Below are positions 39,279 through 48,890 of a stretch of DNA of 50,394 nucleotides, piece by piece. The stretch is from Halobacillus litoralis (GTDB lineage: Bacteria > Bacillota > Bacilli > Bacillales > Halobacillaceae). The translations under genes and the position numbers were made by a program. The stretch lies in NCBI RefSeq assembly GCF_009856355.1, contig NZ_WMEW01000019.1:1-50394 (forward strand). The letters are read 5' to 3'. Each line of letters begins with the position of its first letter. The stretch's first letter is position 1. A model generated the notes under the pieces. That model ran no database searches. It had not been told where the DNA came from and was given only the letters and a program-made list of their open reading frames with translations.

Positions 39279-40441
39279 TGTCTCTGTCCACTTATGAAAA
39301 AGCCTCCGTGATTATTAAGTCCAGATTCATTAAGGGGAACCAAAAGCGTTTTAATGACTACGTGAATTACATGGATCGTGATGAGGCCAAGGACCCTACG
39401 GACTTTTCCATGTACAACAATTATATGAGTGATGAGCGAAAGGCCACCTCGTTATTTACTTCTGAAAACAGCGAACTTAGTGAGGATAAAAAGGACAGGC
39501 TGAAGGAGGCTTTTAAGTTATCTCAAGAACGAGGAAGTATTTTATGGCAGGACGTTGTATCTTTTGATAATCAATGGCTGGAAGATCACGGGATGTTGGA
39601 TCGAAGAACAGGCTCATTAGATGAAAACCGATTGAAAGATATAACTAGGCTCGCAATGAAGGATATGCTCCATAAGGGAAACATCAATAATAACCCTGTA
39701 TGGTCTGGTGCTATTCATTACAATACGGACAACGTCCACATTCATTTAGCCACTGTGGAATTATCACCAGATGGAAATGCGAGGGGAAAACGTAAGCTTA
39801 AAACATTAGAAAATATGAAATCTGTGTTTGTGAATAAGATCATGGATAGATCAAAGGAGCATGAGCAAATCAACGATATTATTAGAAATAAAATCGTGAA
39901 TGACAAAAAGCAGCACAAGACCTTCGGGACTTTTAATCGTACGTTCAAAAAGGACTTTTTGGAGATTTATCGTGCTCTCCCGGAAAACCGAAGGTACTGG
40001 AACTATGGATACGAAAAAATCAATCATATCAAGCCTAAGTTGAACCAACTCATCAAGGACTATATGGAGAAGAATTATAAGGTGGAATACCAGAACTTTG
40101 AAGACAGGCTTGATAAAGAAGTCGAGGTAATAAGGAAAGCTTATGGGGAAGGTGATCATCATCGTTATAAGGACTATAAGCAGAATAAAATCGATGATCT
40201 TTATAAGAGAATGGGCAACGCATTCTTGAAAGAAATGATCGACTACGATAAGAAGGTTACGGAATTTGGTAAGGGCAATCAAAAGTACACACCAAAAATG
40301 AAGCAAGTGAAGAAGAATTACGCTTTTCATCAGATGAAATATGGCGTTGGTCGCTTGATATACAGTGAACTTAATAACAATAAGAACCAAGCTGCTTATG
40401 AGCGTTTGCAAAAAGATATAGAAAGAGAGGGATCGTTATGA
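39278..40441 (+). CDS. MOBL-family relaxase
   Basis: A 387-residue protein. The N-terminus (VIIKSRFIKGNQKRFNDYVN, then YMDRDEA) holds candidate catalytic tyrosines at 28 and 31. The metal-binding motif is HYNTDNVHIHLATVE (near 147-161). This arrangement is that of the MOBL family founded on the pLS20 relaxase. It nicks oriT, stays bound to the 5' end and leads the strand through the VirD4 channel. The C-terminal half is helical and basic. It overlaps the next gene by 4 bp. Confidence 0.9.
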   Translation: MSLSTYEKASVIIKSRFIKGNQKRFNDYVNYMDRDEAKDPTDFSMYNNYMSDERKATSLFTSENSELSEDKKDRLKEAFKLSQERGSILWQDVVSFDNQWLEDHGMLDRRTGSLDENRLKDITRLAMKDMLHKGNINNNPVWSGAIHYNTDNVHIHLATVELSPDGNARGKRKLKTLENMKSVFVNKIMDRSKEHEQINDIIRNKIVNDKKQHKTFGTFNRTFKKDFLEIYRALPENRRYWNYGYEKINHIKPKLNQLIKDYMEKNYKVEYQNFEDRLDKEVEVIRKAYGEGDHHRYKDYKQNKIDDLYKRMGNAFLKEMIDYDKKVTEFGKGNQKYTPKMKQVKKNYAFHQMKYGVGRLIYSELNNNKNQAAYERLQKDIEREGSL

Positions 40442-40863
40442 GTGATGATGTAGTAAGAAGATTAAGGCTGACGAAAGAATCCTGTGATTACCTTGAGGAT
40501 TATGCAGAAAAGAACAACATTCCTTACGATAACCGAACGATAAACTTAATCATTGAGGAACACAAACAGATTAAGGATCAAACACAGATGCAGCAAGAGA
40601 TGATTCAGTCGATCAGTGAAAATGTGTCGAAAGAAGTGAAGAAGGAAGTTAAGCGTGTGCTGCTTGGAACAAACAATACAGATCGAAATACACAGGTCAT
40701 TATCGAATTACTTAATGGACTGTTCATTGAAAATAACGTCAGCGATATCCTGACAACGGATGATATGGAATCAAAACCGGTCCATACAGCGAAAACCTTT
40801 GTACAGGAAAGAATCAAACATCAGCAGCAGAAAAGGGCTGATTATTACCAACAAAGGGGGTGA
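40438..40863 (+). CDS. hypothetical mobilisation protein
   Basis: A 141-residue protein whose N-terminus (VRRLRLTKESCDYLEDYAEK) may be a ribbon-helix-helix unit, followed by a coiled coil (about 40-80) and a basic tail rich in Gln/Arg. It overlaps the relaxase stop by 4 bp, so translation is coupled. It may help the relaxosome or regulate it. Confidence 0.65.
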   Translation: MSDDVVRRLRLTKESCDYLEDYAEKNNIPYDNRTINLIIEEHKQIKDQTQMQQEMIQSISENVSKEVKKEVKRVLLGTNNTDRNTQVIIELLNGLFIENNVSDILTTDDMESKPVHTAKTFVQERIKHQQQKRADYYQQRG

Positions 40864-40868
40864 ACGAC

Positions 40869-41153
40869 ATGAAGGAAAAAGAAACAGCTCGATACGAATT
40901 CGGCGTAATTAAGGAGTACGGAGATCAAGAGGTTATCGTCCTGGTCAATGGGATGGAATACCACGTTTTGCTTTCGGAAGAAGAAGCAGAAACAGTAGAG
41001 ACTCTCCTTCTGGAAGAAAACTTTGAATATGTAGCGTTTGATACAGAAGCAGAGAAGGTCGTCTTCGAAGATGTGTTTAACATGACCGAATTAGATGAGG
41101 AAGCTCTGGCTGATATTCATGAAGGGGTTAATGATGATGGCGTAGCTGAATGA
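40869..41153 (+). CDS. hypothetical acidic protein
   Basis: A 94-residue, very acidic protein. The ATG at 40869 follows AAAGGGGGTGA; a GTG at 40860 lies inside that site. Its strongly negative charge resembles DNA-mimic antirestriction proteins, but no such family is recognised. It sits directly before the ArdC-like gene. Confidence 0.6.
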   Translation: MKEKETARYEFGVIKEYGDQEVIVLVNGMEYHVLLSEEEAETVETLLLEENFEYVAFDTEAEKVVFEDVFNMTELDEEALADIHEGVNDDGVAE

Positions 41154-41166
41154 AAGGAGTGAAATG

Positions 41167-43263
41167 ATGGTTAAGAAACGAACCAAGTCAACCAAAGATA
41201 AAAAGCAGGAAATTGAAAAGCTCACTGAAGATCGGAACAAAGAAGTTGAAAAGTTCTTTGAATCAGATGAACAGATGAAAGCTTACCTTACTTTCATGAG
41301 CAAGTTCTATAATTACTCAGCCAGGAACACGATTTTAATTCAAAAGCAGTTTCTTGGAGCTGAAGCTGTAGGGAGCTTTAAGTTCTGGAAAGATAAAGGC
41401 TTTCCTGTTCAAAAAGGAGAAAAGGGAATCAAGGTTCTTGTTCCTTATAAATACAAGGTCTTTGAACGGGAAAGGACGAACGGATCCGGGACAGTGAAAA
41501 CACCCGTGAAATACGCAACCAAGAAAGAGAAGGAAGGAATGACCCAAGGCAACATTCCCGTTAAAGAAAAGCTTGCGTATACCACCGGTCATGTCTTTGA
41601 TGTGTCACAGACCAGCGCTACTGCAGAGGATTTACCTGAGATATTTCCAAACAAATGGCTTGAAGGTGACGTCGAGAACTATAAGGAAATGGTTCATTCT
41701 CTTAAAGGGATTGCCGAGCAAATGGACGTCAAAGTGATGGATCATCCCAGGGGAGAGCTTGGTGCTGCGAAAGGCGTGTATGTCGAGTACCAACAGCCGA
41801 ATAGGGATGGAAGCTATGACCTGAGGAAAGCCATCGAATTAAATCCAAGAAACAGTGAATTGAATAACGTTAAGACTCTTATTCATGAGCTGGCTCATGC
41901 CAAACTTCACAATACCAGTACAGATAACTCCAAAACGCTAAACAAAAATGAGAAGGAATTCCAAGCAGAATTGACGGCCTTTACCGTTTGTTCCTACTTC
42001 CATTTAGATACCAGTGATACAAGCTTGAACTATCTCCATCATTACACCAGAAACCATCAATCCATAAATGACAAACTGACTTTAATGGAAGAGGTGAAAA
42101 GCACGTCATATGAGTTTATAACCCATCTGGAGAAGGATTTGTTGAAAGAAAGGGATTTAGGTCATCAAACCAATAAAACGCCTGAGAAAGCCGATATGGA
42201 CCTGCATAAAGCATATGGATCCATTCGAGTGGTAACAGATGGCCAAATCAAAAAGGTGGAGGGCCTTTCCTTAAGTGAGTTCCAGGAGGTCTTCCATGAT
42301 GAACACGATAGGAACATTTTGAACCAGCCTGATTTAAAGGGATTGGATGTACCATCGATGATTCAATCATTCAACAACCTTAAAGAGAATTGGCATGGAG
42401 ATAAGCCAAATGTGAAGATGATCGATCCTAAATTGAATGATCCGGCTGTTTATGTCGTATGGAGTGAATCCACCCTGGATCAAAGCTTAATGACTGTAGA
42501 AGACATGGACAAACAATTGGCTGCAGCTAACCTGGAATCCTTAAAAGAGGATGGCTACGATAAGACAAAAATCAACGTTCTCATTCCCAAAAATCATGGT
42601 GTTTCGGTTCACGCCTTAAATCGAATTGATTTAGGAGATGGAACCTATGGGAACATGTATGATCACTTAAGACAATCGCAGGCGCATCTTTGTGAGTACT
42701 TCCCTGCAGATAAGGGCTACTTAGATGATGTTTACTCTAAAGAAGAAGTATCACAAGCCTTTGCACACATTTATAAGGAAAACCTACACCTCCAACATCG
42801 GCATAACCTTGATGATCACCAATTGTCCGTTTCTAACCACAAAGTACACGATGCAGAAAACTTCGCTGTAACCCATAATCTCCTGTCTGAAGATGATTTG
42901 AACGAAATCCGATCTAAGGCAGCCGATTCTTTCCAAGAAGAACACCAACACACGACATTGAAAAACCAAATGTTAAATCTAAAAGGCCAATATGAAAGGT
43001 TTCAATCTTTAGTTCAGAAAGAGAATACAGGTGAACTCACAGAAGAAAAGATCGTAGGCCGTATGGCAGCTGAAAATCAATACGCTGAATCGAAAAAGCA
43101 AGCCATACAGGAAGGATACGTGTCAGAGGAGAGCGTTTTAAAGATGGAAAAGGATATAACGAGGGAGGCACAAAAGCAGCAAGGAAAAGCCGTAGACCAT
43201 GATAATCCGTTCAGCAAAGAAGGGAGAAAAACCAGCCATAAAAGCTCCGGGTTAACGATGTAA
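41167..43263 (+). CDS. ArdC-like antirestriction/LtrC-type protein with zinc-protease motif
   Basis: A 698-residue protein (ATG 41164 or 41167). The N-terminal domain (YNYSARNTILIQKQFLGAE, then GFPVQKGEKGIKVLVPYKYK) is the ArdC single-strand-DNA-binding domain. The zinc metalloprotease motif HELAHAKLH comes next (near 240-248), with a later Glu. A long C-terminal region follows, ending in a helical domain that is duplicated as the separate gene at 8880-9353. ArdC protects incoming single-stranded plasmid DNA from restriction in the recipient. Position among leading transfer genes fits early expression. Confidence 0.87.
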   Translation: MVKKRTKSTKDKKQEIEKLTEDRNKEVEKFFESDEQMKAYLTFMSKFYNYSARNTILIQKQFLGAEAVGSFKFWKDKGFPVQKGEKGIKVLVPYKYKVFERERTNGSGTVKTPVKYATKKEKEGMTQGNIPVKEKLAYTTGHVFDVSQTSATAEDLPEIFPNKWLEGDVENYKEMVHSLKGIAEQMDVKVMDHPRGELGAAKGVYVEYQQPNRDGSYDLRKAIELNPRNSELNNVKTLIHELAHAKLHNTSTDNSKTLNKNEKEFQAELTAFTVCSYFHLDTSDTSLNYLHHYTRNHQSINDKLTLMEEVKSTSYEFITHLEKDLLKERDLGHQTNKTPEKADMDLHKAYGSIRVVTDGQIKKVEGLSLSEFQEVFHDEHDRNILNQPDLKGLDVPSMIQSFNNLKENWHGDKPNVKMIDPKLNDPAVYVVWSESTLDQSLMTVEDMDKQLAAANLESLKEDGYDKTKINVLIPKNHGVSVHALNRIDLGDGTYGNMYDHLRQSQAHLCEYFPADKGYLDDVYSKEEVSQAFAHIYKENLHLQHRHNLDDHQLSVSNHKVHDAENFAVTHNLLSEDDLNEIRSKAADSFQEEHQHTTLKNQMLNLKGQYERFQSLVQKENTGELTEEKIVGRMAAENQYAESKKQAIQEGYVSEESVLKMEKDITREAQKQQGKAVDHDNPFSKEGRKTSHKSSGLTM

Positions 43264-43275
43264 GGGGGAGAAGGT

Positions 43276-44220
43276 GTGAGAGTAACTTCTGATGAAATCA
43301 ACCAAGCCAAAGAGATCCCTTTAATTGACTTCATAAATGCGAATGGCATAGACGTGCAGCAGGAAGGAAACAGCAGTGAGCCTTACTATCGTGTGATGGA
43401 ACACGATAGTTTAGTCATTAAGGGAAACAAGTTCTATTGGAACAGCCGTTCAGAAGGTGGTTTTGGATCCATTAGTTTCGCCATGACGTATTATGAGTTG
43501 TCCTTTCCGGAAGCTGTGAATCGGGTTAATGGTCATGAATATGGTTCATTAACGAACACTCAGAGTGTAGAGAAGAAGCCCTTTCAATATCCTGACTATT
43601 ATGAGGTCAATGAAACAGCTGTCATTAAGGATTATTTAACGAACGAACGTGGAATCGACGGTCGCGTAGTTGATTGGTGCATCAAAAAGGATTTGTTAGT
43701 TCAAGACAAGAAAGAGAATGCCGTGTTTAAGTGGAAAGATCGATCAGGAAAGGTCATCGGTGGCGATCGGCAGGGAACCAAACATATTGATAGTAAACGC
43801 GGGACGTTTAAGCAAATCATGCCTAACTCTGCAGAAGACAAAGGATTTACGATTGATGTGGGGAGGAATCCGGATAAGATTGCCTTATTTGAATCCCCTA
43901 TAGATATGCTTTCGTACTGGTCGATTAAGAAAGAGAAAGTTCAAGGAACTCGCATGATTAGTATGAGTGGTTTAAAACTAAAAACATTGGTACAAACGAT
44001 GAAGGATATGAAGCAAGGTGGTCAACCAATAAATAAGATTATGTCATGCGTAGACAGGGATGATGCTGCATCAAGGTTTCATAATAAACTAAAGGGGGTT
44101 CTGAATAAGAACATTTTTGAAGACCACAGACCTTCTCACACAAAGGATTGGAATGACGAATTGAACAACATTATAAATAAAGTCCAGGTTTCATCTAAGA
44201 AACAATCCTACGGAAGGTAA
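43276..44220 (+). CDS. primase-like protein (DUF3991 plus toprim)
   Basis: A 314-residue protein starting with GTG after GGGGGAGAAGG. The N-terminal part (YRVMEHDSLVIKGNKFYWNS, then GGFGSISFAMTYYELSF) is like the zinc-finger-related region of primases but lacks the cysteines. A DUF3991-like part follows (YLTNERGIDGRVVDWCIKKD). A toprim domain comes last with IALFESPIDMLSYW and the metal-binding SCVDRDDA. It may prime the complementary strand after transfer. Confidence 0.82.
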   Translation: MRVTSDEINQAKEIPLIDFINANGIDVQQEGNSSEPYYRVMEHDSLVIKGNKFYWNSRSEGGFGSISFAMTYYELSFPEAVNRVNGHEYGSLTNTQSVEKKPFQYPDYYEVNETAVIKDYLTNERGIDGRVVDWCIKKDLLVQDKKENAVFKWKDRSGKVIGGDRQGTKHIDSKRGTFKQIMPNSAEDKGFTIDVGRNPDKIALFESPIDMLSYWSIKKEKVQGTRMISMSGLKLKTLVQTMKDMKQGGQPINKIMSCVDRDDAASRFHNKLKGVLNKNIFEDHRPSHTKDWNDELNNIINKVQVSSKKQSYGR

Positions 44221-44585
44221 TTCAATCCCCCTTTGGATATGTAATTCAGAACGCTTGCTCAATAACGCAATACATCAAAAACACAATAATACAAAGGGGT
44301 GTTATATAAACGCTCTATCCGGATTTTACAGTTTGAAGATATAGGAGCTTTGGAATCGAAAAAAACATTAACACTATTTTATTTTTTTAGACAATTAGTT
44401 ATAGTGTAAATAATCAATTTAAAAACGGTTATGTAATTAAGAAGGCTAGAGATTTTTGAGATACATGAATGGAGTCTTGTAATTAAAGAATTGCTGTTCT
44501 ATAGAATAGGAAGTGAGAGTCAGTCAAAGCATTGAATATCAGGTGAAATTAGATCTTTCTATTAGCAGGGGATTGCTATTATGTA

Positions 44586-44623
44586 TTACTGAGTAATTGT
44601 GTTAATGAATTATTGTATAATTG
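44586..44623. repeat. recurrent TTAATGAATTATTGT motif, copy H
   Basis: TACTGAGTAATTGTGTTAAT followed by GAATTATTGTATAATTG. The core GTGTTAATGAATTATTGT differs from copies A and B by one base. It is far from any plus-strand gene start, which favours a centromere-like over a purely regulatory role. Confidence 0.55.
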
Positions 44624-44631
44624 AATGTTTC

Positions 44632-44668
44632 TATCGGTTCCTAAACGTTATGAAGGGACCGATTTTTT
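44632..44668. repeat. ATCGGTTCC hairpin repeat, middle copy
   Basis: ATCGGTTCC pairs with GGGACCGAT followed by TTTTT, a terminator-like hairpin. It is the third copy of the element that lies inside the Tn3-like ends at 6.5 and 50.2 kb, but here no terminal repeat is next to it. Confidence 0.55.
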
Positions 44669-44928
44669 ATGCTTTCGATTGAAATGCTTCACTTCATAGT
44701 GGAATTGCGTCAATTCTTTACTAATAATCAATGTTGCGAATTGCTGATCAAAAGGAAAAAGAAAGTATTTGTTCATACTGCAATGTTAAGGTCTGATAAG
44801 ATCGTAAAGTGCAGACCTTAACAAAAGGTATGAAACTACTTCCTAATTTAGACCTAGATTAATACCACAATGAGAAGTCGGCTATATTACTTTACATTTA
44901 AAAAACACACCTGTGTCTAAACAAACCA

Positions 44929-44970
44929 AAAAACTGGTACCTTTAGTTGTTTAGGCACCAGTTTTATTGG
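44929..44970. terminator. hairpin, probable bidirectional terminator
   Basis: AAACTGGT pairs with ACCAGTTT and CCT with AGG inside, followed by TTATTGG; A-rich on the left side. It probably ends the minus-strand lipoprotein and small-peptide transcript. Confidence 0.65.
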
Positions 44971-45043
44971 AATTGGATTTAAAATGCTTTATAATCTTCT
45001 GTTATTTGTATTATTTTTCTATTATTTCTTTTATTTCCTTTAA

Positions 45044-45211
45044 CTACTCTATAAGTGTCTCTTGTTGAATTTTCATATCTTTAATTCGTTCATCAAAAAT
45101 TTCATTGTGTTTATTGTTCGTCTCCACTACAGAAGAGGTTTGTTTTACGGCTAGTTTTCTAGCGTACCCTATTCCTACAACTAGAACAATAATAAGTAAA
45201 ATGTAATACAA
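45044..45211 (-). CDS. small single-span membrane peptide
   Basis: A 55-residue frame starting with TTG at 45211, right after the lipoprotein stop and in the same frame. One membrane helix (YYILLIIVLVVGIGYA) is followed by a charged helix (NKHNEIFDERIKDMKIQQET). The topology resembles small holin-like or BhlA-like proteins, but the start codon and ribosome site (GGAGAAATAA) are weak. It could be an extension lost by a stop codon. Confidence 0.4.
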   Translation of the reverse strand: MYYILLIIVLVVGIGYARKLAVKQTSSVVETNNKHNEIFDERIKDMKIQQETLIE

Positions 45212-45226
45212 CCCATCTAGGAAGAT

Positions 45227-45835
45227 TTATTTCTCCTCAAAATCGATTTCAACATTTGCGTCTTCGCCTAATGGCTGTCCGTCTTGGTCTGTAGGTGCTT
45301 TTATAAGGAGATTTGCGGATTTAATATCCTCTACTTTTGAATTATCAAATAAATAAACAATCATACGTGATCTTGTGAAATCTTCTTTAATGTATTGCAT
45401 TTCCACTTTATCACTCATAAAATCATGAGGAGATTCAAAGCTTTCCCCTGTATCGGTTGTTAACTTCAAATGATCACTAGAGAAATTGATATCTTCATCT
45501 GTAGTACTGATTTCCATTCCTATATTGATATAATCAATGTTCTCTTCACCAATTTTATCGAGGATGAAAGGATCTGTTACTGTACCAGTTACTAGGTTTG
45601 AAGATACAATAGTTAAAGTTAAAGGTCCTACTTCTACTGTATCTATATCTTCTTTATGGGCTACAGACTGAAACTCCCCTCCGGGCGTCCCCGTATCTTG
45701 TTCCTCAGTTTTTTCCCCTTCCTCAGAGGTCTTCTCCTGTTGAGATTGTTCCTCTTCTACTTGCTTTCCCTCTTCACTACAAGCAACTAAGGTGATAATG
45801 GATATTGTAAAGAAAAATGACAATATTTTATTCAT
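45227..45835 (-). CDS. secreted lipoprotein, DUF4352-like
   Basis: A 202-residue protein with an export signal and lipobox TLVAC (lipidated Cys19), an acidic Glu/Gln linker (about 20-50) and a beta-rich domain. The domain strands (TVEVGPLTLTIVSSNLVTGT, IDYINIGMEISTTDEDINFS) match the immunoglobulin-like DUF4352 pattern. Its function is unknown. It lies downstream of the amidase gene on the same strand and is near a small membrane peptide. Confidence 0.75.
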   Translation of the reverse strand: MNKILSFFFTISIITLVACSEEGKQVEEEQSQQEKTSEEGEKTEEQDTGTPGGEFQSVAHKEDIDTVEVGPLTLTIVSSNLVTGTVTDPFILDKIGEENIDYINIGMEISTTDEDINFSSDHLKLTTDTGESFESPHDFMSDKVEMQYIKEDFTRSRMIVYLFDNSKVEDIKSANLLIKAPTDQDGQPLGEDANVEIDFEEK

Positions 45836-45930
45836 GATAGTCTTGTACCTCCCCGAATATATTCACAGAACACAATATCAATTATATTAGGGAGGTACAA
45901 GAGTCTTTGTTTTTAGTTATTTAGTTTTCT

Positions 45931-48519
45931 TTACGTTAATACTTGGCGAAATACAGTCTGAGATACTGTTCTAAATAAATTAAACAGGGCTGCTCCTGAT
46001 AACCCAACAGAGAAGAAGAAAGCTAACAAGCACACTAAGACAAGTACTGTAGCATCTTTTTGAAGTTGTTTCCTGTCCCAGTCGACATCATCTAATACAA
46101 GCTTTTCTTTGTAATGTACATTTGTAGACTGTTCGAACATTGCTTCAATAGTGAGATAATCCATTTTGAAAAAAGGAGCTTCGTCTAATGTTTTTAGATC
46201 CATTTCACTTACTCGAAGCTCCACAATTTCTTTAAGGTTATCTCCTACAATGCTATCAAGTTCTGCTCGTGCTTCAGCGACTTCCCTAAATCCAGGCAAG
46301 AAACCCTCTTGCAACATTTTGTTTAGAGCTTGGTTAATAACCCCGCTGATTACAGCGCCTTCTATAGCCTTGTTAGCTTCTAAATCCCATTCAGCTTTAT
46401 CAGGGTCGCCTAGCAATATAGTCCCGGTTAATTCCCCACTGATACGTCCAAGTTCAACAGTATATCCTTTTGAGTAGCTGATGGTTCCAATTTGATCAGA
46501 GTCATAATATTCTTTGATATTATCTGAAAAAGGTGATTTTATGACACGGAGGTTTGGATCAGGTTCATAAATGTAAGACAATGATTCCATTACCTGCATT
46601 TTAAAATTTTCGAATACTGGTAATAAGTTAGTAGGACAGTTCTTCCCACTCCAATAATTGTGTGGAACAACATTGGAAAGTGGAATATCAAATTCATTCA
46701 TAAGATAACTTACTAACGCAGCCGCATTCTTTCTAGTTATATGAAAATTGTCCATATCATTTACACAAAGCTCAATGCCGATACTATTATAATTACCATA
46801 AGTATCTCCAGCGTGGTATCCAATCTCGTCCAGAGGTAAATGCTGGTAAATAACAGGCCATGAGTCTACTGTATAATGCCATGATGTTGGTGTATCGTGC
46901 CGTTTTACATATTCAGCGTGCATAGCTGCAGTAGCTGCAGAATTCGTATTAGCTGTTTCATGAATAGTAATATAAGTGGGATTCATTTTGGTTCCTGGTC
47001 GGTTCGAATTGTAAAAGGGAATAATTTTTTCAACTATAGAAACATCTGCGAAGTTGCCACCTGTAATAGTATCGCTTATATCGATATCATCAGCATTACT
47101 TCCTTTTAACCCTAGGGAACTAAGTGTCTTAGGCCCAGAATTACCATCAACAGTTAATCCATTAGAAGATTGATAGCTGCGAACGGCTCTTTCAGTAGCC
47201 GGACCATAACTTCCATCTATACTGTCAGAATAATACCCTAAATCAGCCAGTGTTTCCTGAAGAATCCTTACAGCATCTCCTACATCACCAGGTAACAAAG
47301 CATCACCATAAAAACCTGAACCGCGGGAAGAACCTGAACCGGATCCATAAATTCCAAGAGATGAGAGCGTTTCTGGTCCTGCCGAACCATCAACACTTAA
47401 TCCCTTCATGAGCTGATAACGCCGTACGGCATCTTCCGTTTTTGATCCAAAATAGCCATCAACACCAAAGTTAGCAGCATTTACATCTGGATAAAAGTTA
47501 TTATCTACGAGCGCTTGCTGAAGAATCCTTACATCTCCTCCTGAATCGCCTCGTTGCACAGCATTAATCAATTCAGAACTGAAGCTACCGTTATAAATTC
47601 CAAGGGAAGAAAGTGTTTCCGGACCTGCCATACCATCAATGGTCAAACCATTAGCAGACTGGAAATTGCGTACAGCACTTTTGGTACCCGGGCCATAACT
47701 ACCATCAATACTTCCAGAGTAAAAACCATTATTGGCCAGATGTCGTTGGAGGATTTTCACTTCTTCTCCGGTGTCACCTGGTTGCATAGCCCCGATCGCA
47801 CCGGATTTACCCTCATAGATTCCGAGAGATGTTAGGGTCCCTGGGCCTGCCATACCGTCAATGGTCAAACCATTATCTGTTTGATAGGTACGTACTGAAT
47901 TCTCAGTAGCTGGTCCGTAACTACCATCAATAGAATTATCATAATAACCTCGATTGGATAAAATTTGTTGTAAGAATCTCACTTCATCACCTGAGTCGCC
48001 AGGTTGCAAAGCTCCAGTAGTCTGTACCCCCACCGAAATTCCAGAATAAATTCCAAGGGAAGAGAGCGTTTCTGGGCCTGCCATACCGTCTACTGTCAAA
48101 CCATGCATGGTTTGGTACCGTCTAACTGCATATTCAGTATTAGGACCGTAATTTCCATCTAATACATCTGTATAAAACCCTTCACTTTTGAGAGTCTCTT
48201 GTAAGAAACGAACTGATTCTCCGTTATTTCCAGGTACTAATGCGGTGATGCTATTTTTAACAAGATCATCTTCATACAACTTAAGGGCGCTGATTGTTTC
48301 TGGACCAGCCTTCCCATCAACAGTAAGACCTCGCACAATTTGAAATCTTCGTACCGCATCTTCAGTAGCCGGGCCATAGCTTCCATCGATCCCATAATTA
48401 GAAGCATCTTTATCCGGGTAAAAGTTGTTATCTACTAATGCTTGTTGCAGTTCTCTCACGTCTTCTCCTGAATCGCCTCGACTTAACGCTATTCCAACTG
48501 AAATACTCAATATTCTCAT
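45931..48519 (-). CDS. N-acetylmuramoyl-L-alanine amidase with six PG-binding repeats and a C-terminal membrane anchor
   Basis: An 862-residue protein. It begins with six peptidoglycan-binding (PG_binding_1) repeats of about 75 residues (each with GDSGxxVRxLQ...DGxYGPxTExAVRxYQ...LTxDGxAGPxTLSSLGIY) over about residues 12-475. An Amidase_2 domain follows (about 495-650) with the zinc ligands in TYITIHETAN, EIGYHAGDTYG and VPHNYWSGKNCP. A domain of unknown function and a C-terminal membrane helix (VLVLVCLLAFFFSVGLSG, near 825-842) end it. No classic signal peptide is evident; export may rely on the sigma-factor context or a holin. It cuts the peptide from the sugar chain. Its position after the sigma-factor pair suggests that pair controls it. 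Confidence 0.85.
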   Translation of the reverse strand: MRILSISVGIALSRGDSGEDVRELQQALVDNNFYPDKDASNYGIDGSYGPATEDAVRRFQIVRGLTVDGKAGPETISALKLYEDDLVKNSITALVPGNNGESVRFLQETLKSEGFYTDVLDGNYGPNTEYAVRRYQTMHGLTVDGMAGPETLSSLGIYSGISVGVQTTGALQPGDSGDEVRFLQQILSNRGYYDNSIDGSYGPATENSVRTYQTDNGLTIDGMAGPGTLTSLGIYEGKSGAIGAMQPGDTGEEVKILQRHLANNGFYSGSIDGSYGPGTKSAVRNFQSANGLTIDGMAGPETLSSLGIYNGSFSSELINAVQRGDSGGDVRILQQALVDNNFYPDVNAANFGVDGYFGSKTEDAVRRYQLMKGLSVDGSAGPETLSSLGIYGSGSGSSRGSGFYGDALLPGDVGDAVRILQETLADLGYYSDSIDGSYGPATERAVRSYQSSNGLTVDGNSGPKTLSSLGLKGSNADDIDISDTITGGNFADVSIVEKIIPFYNSNRPGTKMNPTYITIHETANTNSAATAAMHAEYVKRHDTPTSWHYTVDSWPVIYQHLPLDEIGYHAGDTYGNYNSIGIELCVNDMDNFHITRKNAAALVSYLMNEFDIPLSNVVPHNYWSGKNCPTNLLPVFENFKMQVMESLSYIYEPDPNLRVIKSPFSDNIKEYYDSDQIGTISYSKGYTVELGRISGELTGTILLGDPDKAEWDLEANKAIEGAVISGVINQALNKMLQEGFLPGFREVAEARAELDSIVGDNLKEIVELRVSEMDLKTLDEAPFFKMDYLTIEAMFEQSTNVHYKEKLVLDDVDWDRKQLQKDATVLVLVCLLAFFFSVGLSGAALFNLFRTVSQTVFRQVLT

Positions 48520-48659
48520 CCTTCCATATATTATTGATTACGAAAGGGTGTAAGACATCGGTTTGTACACCCCACAAACCAGATATCTGTTTCGTATATT
48601 AGGTAAAGCGTTTAAAAATGAAAAATCACAACCTCTTTTAAAATCAATCGAAAAAATCT

Positions 48660-48890
48660 CTAATTATTTGTTGATAGAAACTCCCAAAACCCTGGAACAT
48701 TATTAGTATCAAAAGAATGTGTTACTTTTAAGGTTTTTGATATCAATTCCTGTTCCAGGTTTTCTCTATCTTGATAAGTTGTTTGTTTGAGTGACTTTTT
48801 TATTTTCGGTTCAATTCTCTTTATAATCTTCACCGTACTATACTCATCACCGTTTTGGGATTTCTCAATTAAGGTCTTCCATTCTTTCAT
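48660..48890 (-). CDS. RsoA-like sigma co-factor (sigma region 2-like)
   Basis: A 76-residue protein that overlaps the sigma gene by 4 bp and is translated right after it. The sequence (KEWKTLIEKSQNGDEYSTVK, then RENLEQELISKTLKVTHSF) looks like region 2 of a sigma factor. It corresponds to RsoA (YvrHa), which with SigO (YvrI) makes a split sigma factor in Bacillus subtilis. It would bind the -10 element and core polymerase with its partner. Confidence 0.75.
   Translation of the reverse strand: MKEWKTLIEKSQNGDEYSTVKIIKRIEPKIKKSLKQTTYQDRENLEQELISKTLKVTHSFDTNNVPGFWEFLSTNN

Larger units (their letters stand above)
44221..45043. other. non-coding stretch after the mobilisation genes
   Basis: No convincing gene. 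It holds motif copies I (CAATAACGCAATACATC and AACACAATAATAC, 44260-44294, reverse orientation) and H (44586-44623), a copy of the ATCGGTTCC hairpin (44632-44668) and an inverted repeat AAGGTCTG...CAGACCTT near 44789-44822. It looks like a spacer rich in regulatory or partition-type sites. Confidence 0.5.
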
